In this document: piece after piece, positions 57,427 through 64,000 of the stretch
How positions within the stretch are numbered: position 1 is the stretch's first letter
Layout: each line of letters starts with the position of its first letter
NCBI GenBank assembly: GCA_027886175.1
Contig: JAJNNQ010000137.1
Span: forward strand, 34,272,001 to 34,336,000
Direction of reading: 5' to 3'
DNA: 64,000 bases
From: Phylloscopus collybita
Lineage: Eukaryota > Chordata > Aves > Passeriformes > Phylloscopidae
Translations under genes and position numbers: made by a program
The notes under the pieces: generated by a model
What the model was told of the DNA's origin: nothing
The model's input: the letters and a program-made list of their open reading frames with translations, nothing else
Databases searched by the model: none

Positions 57427-60400
57427 ATCAGGCTTCTAACATGAAGCCGTTTCTTGTTTCTGAAATAGTAGATAATTGATAATTTTTTGGCAGCATTCCT
57501 GCAATCCAAGGAAAGGAAAAGCTTGTTGCCAGTATTCTGGTTGAATTAAAATGGGATTGGCACAAAAGTTAGGTTGAAATAACCTATGCAGATAACATGA
57601 TCTGGCAGCAAAAAAGGCGCTGTTTATAGCCACATTAAGAAGCGTGAGAATGCAGGGGTGGAGCTCCTCAGTGGATTTTGTAGAGAAAGCAAGGAATGAA
57701 AGAGAAGGAGACTTGCCTCTTGCCAGCCTCAGGCAAAGAGTCAAGCTTGAGAGGGAACAGCCTAGAGGACAGAGCTGCTGAGAAACACCCAGCCTCCTGC
57801 ACAAAGAAATGTGTTCCTCCTTCTTTCCCACAGCACAGCAATGCCTGTGAAAAATTACAGCATGTTGGCCATGGCACAACAATTTTAAAGCTGCATTTAA
57901 CACACTTGTAATGTATTCAGCTGAAGGGGTTTTTTTTTCCTACCTAGTGGTGAGGGTTTTGTAAAGCCTGGGACGTCAGAAGCTGTCTACATTAATTCTT
58001 CTTTAAAGTTGTATTTTTAGAAATAATTTATTTTTAAAACATACTTTGCCAGCACAAGTAGGGTTTGGAGCTTCTCTGGTCTGCCCACAGATATGAAAAG
58101 CCAATCCCTGCCACAAAAAAATGCAAGGACTGAGGGAAATACAGGACATGAAAAGGGTTTGGAAAAATTTGCTACAGCCAAGTGTATATGATGCAAATAT
58201 ACATACTCATATGCAACGGTGTAATTTTTCTCTGAAATAGATTTGAAACCAGGAGATAAAACTGATGTGCCATGCTTTTACTTCCAAAAAGACTGTTTAC
58301 ATGCCCTATGGAGAGAAATGAGAAAACAGGATGTCACTTGCTTCCATGTGAGAAGTAGACATGTATATATGCCTATGAACACATGGGAAAAAATAATATG
58401 CAAACATTTATATATGTAAGCATGTGCCTGTGTACATATTTATAGGTGAGCAGATATTTTCAGTCCCCTGAGCTGCAAGTGAATGACTGGTTGTGATGCC
58501 TGAGGGCAACGGTGATTTTCAAAGGCAGGAGGAGCCTGGCAAAACCGGCTGCTGGAGATGGAGCTGGCAAAGGGGCAACATCAGCTGCTGGGGACAGGAG
58601 TAGGAAGCTTCAGCCCAAGCTGTGCAAATTCCTCACTTGCATTCCTGTCTGAGCAGGGAGAAGTGGAAAAACACTTTTTTTGCCCGAAGTAGAAACTGCC
58701 GGACTTGATTTCTTCTTGACTATGCCACTATAGCAATGAGAGAAGAGGCAAAATTAAGCATAGGCAAAGAGGTTTTCTCTGATGGAATGCAAGGACATGG
58801 AAACTCACAGCCAGGGTCATACTGAGGGGATGATGGGGTTGGCAAGATGCAGATGGAAGATGATATTACCAGGCATGGTTTATATGAGTCAGAAGAGAAT
58901 AATAGAGGTATTACAATGCAGAAAAGATGAGGACAATGAACCCATGCTAGTGGAGAATGTAGTTCAGGTGCCCATTTCTCCCTCCTCCCTGATTTCTTTT
59001 ATCAAAAGAATCAAGACAATCCTTTAGGGAGGAGTGAAGGAATGGGTCCAAAGCCATACTGCAGCAATAATATGTATGGCTGTGATAAATGAAAAGAAAA
59101 AAAAAAAGAGAGGGGTGAAAAAAAATGCACAAAGGCACAGACCTTATGAAAGGAGAATGAAAGTGTCAGAAGAGCACAGGGAATGTGGAAAGGCAACCTG
59201 AGAGAAAGAGAAGGACACTTGCAGCAGTGAAATTACAGATTTCTCTGACTGGCAAACACAGTGTCTGAAAGAAGAAAGACAGAAACCCCCAAAGCTGTAG
59301 CAAGAGTGCTATTAAGGCACTTAAGTGAGTACTACAGGTCTTATGGGATCAATTGAAAAGTAAAAGACAATAAGCAGACGGTTAACAGGTAGTGGGGATG
59401 TCTTGATGGGTGCTGAAGCTTCTGAAGCCAGATATTATGATAGCAGTGACACCAGAGATACAGAGGACTCTGTATTTTTTGCTGCTTATTTCTAGATGCA
59501 CCTCACCCACATGATAAAAAATAGAACAGATTTTAATCACTGAAAAATACCCTGGAATTTCTCTTCAGTCCTAATCTTATTAAATATCAGGGACTTAAAA
59601 CCGAAATAGCTAGTCCATATGAGAAGGTCGGCTCAAACTGCTAACCTCCAGCACTGTAGGATAAAAAAAAATACGGTTTGCATGATTATCAGGCTAATGC
59701 CTTATTATGTTTACAGTTTCACTTCTAAACATTCTTTTTAAAATTTAAAACTACGCTATTATATTTACACTTTTATGTTTAAAACAAATTCACACAAAGT
59801 CATTCAAAGCATTTTGCAAGTCCAAGATCTTAAACTGACATTCAACTCCAGAATGAGCAAAACCAGAAAATTAAGAATCTGACTCTCTTCTCAGATAGCT
59901 ATCAAGAAAAGTACCTGTAAACCCCGTGGAATTATGCCAATGTAAAACAGATGTGAGTGAAAGGCGAGTAGGTTCTGGTTGTCCACAGAGAATGGTTGTA
60001 AACAAGGTGTCAACACATTTCCTCCTGATGCTGATGTGAAGGTCTTGTTAACACAGCGTGATGACACATGAATTGTCATGGAGCTGCGTCACCCATTTTC
60101 AGCAAAGGACAGATATGTCAAGATTTTAGACAGGATGAAAGTAGAGCTAGATCTGCTTATTATCATGCATGACCAGCTGCTCTGAGGCAGTAACAGCTCT
60201 GTGTGTGGAAGCAGTGCACAGAAGTGATGAATGTGTAGAGCAGTCCACAACCAGAGTACATTTAAATACTGATCCCAGGCTAAACAGCCTGGTGAACTGT
60301 TAGTCTTTTACAAAATTGATATTGTACCAGGGCGATGGCTGATATTGTCTTGCTTATGCATATAGAACAATTATCAAGCATTTACTGTACTAAGACAATA

Positions 60401-63400
60401 GGACTGGAAGAGTAAGTTTAAATAAAACTAAATGTCCCAGATAGCTTGTCCCAGAAAACCTACTTCAGACTTTAGATGCAATATGCCTAGCCTGAAAAAC
60501 ACAGATGAGAAAGAAAACAGACTTCAAAAACTTCGTCAGAAATGTGCAAAAACAGAAAGTTAAAGTTTTAACCAATAATTGCTGGTTCATGAACATAGGT
60601 CTGATTTACAAACTGGCAGCTTTACTGAAGAAAATGCATCCAGCTAAATATATTGTGATATGAAACTCCCCAGTCAGCCTCCTGAAAACCTATCATTATT
60701 TTAAAAAATGCATGACTTTATTTGTATGCTAAGAACTACTTTATGCTACAAAATGAATTGCTAAATTAGTTTTAATCTTTGATATTTAATTCTGTGAGAA
60801 ACTGCTACCTTTCAGTAAGATATTTCTCTATGTCATCCATATGTTATATCTGGTGTTACAACCTCCCTCCAAGCCAAGAGCAAAGCTATATTTGGAAACC
60901 TTTTTGATTTGCACTCTATTTTATATGGTCACCCATCAAGAAGAAGATATTCCTTTCATAAACAAAACCAACCTTTTCCTTGAAACTGCTGTTTGGAATT
61001 TCCTGACTCATGATACTTGCAGAGCCAGACACTTTTAAATAAACTTTTTTTAAACGAGAAAAAACACTGGTACTGGCAAGGCCCTCTAGAGGTGTCTGTA
61101 TCTCTTCCCTGATAAGAGAAGGGGGAAGAAAAGAGTTAATTTATACTAGGAACCAAACCTCAAGATGGCTAATGTTGGTAGACAAACTCCAGCTCTTCAT
61201 CTCCGTATTGGGAAGATACAGGATATATTCCATGCAAAAATTTACATTGCTTCTCAACAAAACAGAAGCAACCAAAATAAAATTATTTCCTGAAGAAGAT
61301 TCTGGAGAGAACATGGTTTTCAAGAGATGGTGCTCTCAACAGCCTGTAACTGTGACATACCCAGAAAGCGGCTGCATAAAGTCACAAAGCTGAATTTTTT
61401 CTATACCCAACTTTTTATACTAAATACTGCCAAACATTTTTGCTTTATTCAACTAGTTTCAATTGTTACTTAACCAGTGACACACATACTACTGCCATGC
61501 TCCAGTCAGTCAAGCTGGTTCTTCAAGCAGTGCCACTTTGTGCTGATTGACCTTGACAGACATTGGCACCAGAAGATCCAAGGAAAAAGAAATTGGAGAA
61601 AAAACTTGAGATTTGATAGACATAGCCTGAAGCTGAACCATAATTGCTGTATATATACCTGCGATAGCTTAATCAAGCAGATTTTATTTTCCTAAGGCTA
61701 GCTTCTAGATATGAAACTAATTTAATAACACATAAAATGGAAGGGATCTCCTTGGTACTCACTACTCTCAATAGTGTGCCTTAATGGTCCCCTTAATTTA
61801 GAAGCATTCTGATAGCTAGCCTATGATTCTCTAATCTTAAGACCACACTTCATCTCCTTCTTCCACTGATTATTTACAAGTGTGCTGTGCCAAAGCCCCA
61901 AAGACTAACACAATAATAACCAGAAGACTTCCTACCCACCCCCAACAGACAAAATGTCAGAAGCACAGAACATGCCTTTGAACACCAGCCCCCAGAGCCC
62001 ATGACCCCGTGAGTTTGTGTGTCCATCTGACAGACTGCTGAGGGCTCAGCAGTCCTGCTCTATGCCCTGCCAAGCCTGGCTAGACTAGGCCAAGCTCAAC
62101 CAGAAACACCCAGATCCTTTTAGAAAAAGTTTGAGACTCCCTCAGGAGACCCCTGGATCTTTTTCTCATGCAACAAGTGCCCCCTTGGTGTGTTAGCATG
62201 CGTTCGGCTCCATTCCTGCTCTCAGCCTTGCCCCAAAGTGTGAGAAGCTCTGGCAGGAAGCCAAACATGAGGGTGCCTCTCTGGGTCTGGGGGTTATTGA
62301 CAGGGAGAGGAGAGGCCTGAGCAATCAGGAGACTATGGTTTCTCTTTATTTCCCAGTAAGTGCCTGAATAGCCGATACCACATTATTAATTGGTAACTGT
62401 CTGATCTGAAATGCTTTGTAATACACACATTTGTTCCTCTCCTTCATATATCTTACTGCAATTTGTATTTCCCTGGATACCTCTGGATGCTTGCAAACCT
62501 AACTCTCATTGGTATTAATCTCTCCCCTGGCTGTGAAGACAGGTCTCAATAAGGTGATAAATAATGGTTACGGTCTCTGTGAGTTCTTTCTCACTGCCGT
62601 GGTTGTGTGAAGTCACACAAAGTGGTCTCAGTGTACTTTGTCTTGTCCCTTTCATGTCCACAAACACTAGCAAGCAATCATGGTGTGTTACTATATTGTT
62701 CGCCTGTTAAACACTTGGTTTTAAATTTCATCCTTCTTTTATTCTGCATTAAAAAGGCTTCTGGAAGCATGGAGGATAGACACTCTTTATTTTTGTTGTT
62801 GCTACTGCTGCTGCTGCTTTTGATTGTTCTTAGTTTGTGAGTACATGCAGAAAATGTTTTTCTTGTATTCTGGTATTTTTGTTTACGTAAAACTATCAGT
62901 ATTACATAATGATTTTCTAGAAGCAGTGAAAAACAAAAGGATAATACTTAACACAGTTCTTAAAGGCTGCTCTTGATTTATGTTCTGATGTTGGAAAGAT
63001 GTTTGTGTTGTTTATGTGTTCTTTGGAAAAAATTCATTTCCTCTCATTGGCTGGAATTTTTTGAATGTACATTATCCAATTACATAATTACATCATGTAT
63101 TTCACATATTTTACACCTTTACTCTCAACATCTTTTTGGTCTGACTGTGGTATATGAAATATAAATATAAAATAGCTACTAAACAACTTTATTTTTTACA
63201 AACAAGGATTATATTTCCCTTGTTTGAGTTTTTTTTAATGCAGTGCCTAAAACCTCCAATGTTGCTGTTGTTAGACAGAATAAAATGCAATAGGATCACA
63301 CCTGGAAAAAGGGAGGCACAGAATGGAATCAACTGGTTCTAAATTGCAGGGAAAACACGCTGTACACATGCAGAATAAAATAAGCACTTTTGCCGTCATT

Positions 63401-64000
63401 CTATCCAAATAAAATAATCTTTTCAGCTACGTGATGCTGCATGTAAATGCAAGATAAATTAGCTCTGGTAACAGGATGAAATTAGCTACAGCATCATACA
63501 TTACTTTTGAAATCAAATTAAGGGTTACAAAAATAAATGAGGTTACACTCACAACTAAATGGCTAATAGCTCTTTGAGGCAAGGTTTCTGTCACTTGTTA
63601 CTTTCTGAGTTACATATTTATTTTCTGCTTTGGATGGTGAAATATAATCTAGCAGTCAGACAAATATATGAGGTTTTTGGCTTGTGTTTTTTGCATTCTT
63701 AGCTTAAGTAATTTTTCTCAAGAATCAAAACAACCTGATTTTTGCAATCAGTAGAAAAAATGTTAGGTCGCTCTACAGAATAGCAATAAAATTATTATCA
63801 GCAAGCAAAATCTGACCTATACAGTAAGGAGTGAGGACTGTTAATGTTCATTAAAAAAAATAAATCCTGTAGTATTTCATTATTTGGTCTTGAAATAGTT
63901 ATTATTGTACTGAATGTATACATAATAAATCTTGCTTTGTCTACTTATCTCACAAAAATGATATGCAATACAAATGTAAGAGAAACTGTTGATAATCTAG
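57427..64000. other. Host non-coding sequence to the window end
   Basis: Mostly AT-rich. A short (CTG)n is at 62803-62817. Many small open frames, none with support. No recognisable gene, RNA or repeat family. Confidence 0.5.

Noticed and set aside
1..64000. CRISPR arrays, bacterial operons or plasmid features
   Set aside because: No such repeats or operon layout; the window is vertebrate DNA.

Overview
This window looks like bird nuclear DNA. It has several decayed CR1 LINE pieces with the typical CR1 3' end, no sign of Alu or L1 elements, a very GC-rich CpG island carrying a minisatellite, and long gene-poor stretches broken only by simple repeats and short retroelement relics. A songbird is plausible, but species is not fixed by what can be read here. 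I recognise no host protein-coding gene with confidence.

Layout: bases 1-1270 are a CpG island with a 19-bp G-rich minisatellite (about 183-507), a strong splice-donor-like site at 521/522, a strong acceptor-like site at 1087, and a (CTCCCT)n tract of about 20 copies. This may be a host promoter and first exon, transcribed left to right. From 1.27 to 24.1 kb the sequence is non-coding host DNA with CR1 relics (about 4170-4430, 5490-5640, 8735-8805), a tRNA-derived SINE-like relic (about 15310-15365), simple repeats and one weak terminal-exon-like signal (18213-18354). From 33.85 to 64 kb it is again host non-coding sequence, with one longer CR1 copy (36988-37405), a MIR-like relic (about 51978-52090), microsatellites and a 28-bp perfect palindrome.

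The main feature is a full-length, inactivated class II endogenous retrovirus on the + strand, 24123-33846, flanked by a 6-bp target-site duplication (CCTCCC). Its order is 5' LTR, tRNA-Trp-like primer site, leader with a splice donor, gag, pro (degenerate dUTPase-like part plus retropepsin), pol (RT, RNase H, integrase), env, polypurine tract, 3' LTR. gag, pro and pol lie in successive -1 frames, with a candidate G TTA AAC slip site at the start of the gag/pro overlap, as in betaretroviruses. Env instead resembles the alpharetrovirus type: a CX6CC transmembrane subunit and a surface subunit ending in a basic cleavage site. Gag carries an unusually long (about 500-codon) Pro/Ser/Ala-rich spacer between matrix and capsid. 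A second, unrelated 310-bp solo LTR with its own 6-bp duplication (GAGAAC) sits inside RT, and its length exactly explains the reading-frame change there.

The provirus is dead: at least eleven in-frame stops (eight TGA), several frameshifts, loss of catalytic or metal-binding residues in RNase H and integrase, and the nested LTR. The two outer LTRs differ by roughly 6% over the first 400 aligned bases (hand count) and by more near their 3' ends, so the insertion is old but not ancient.
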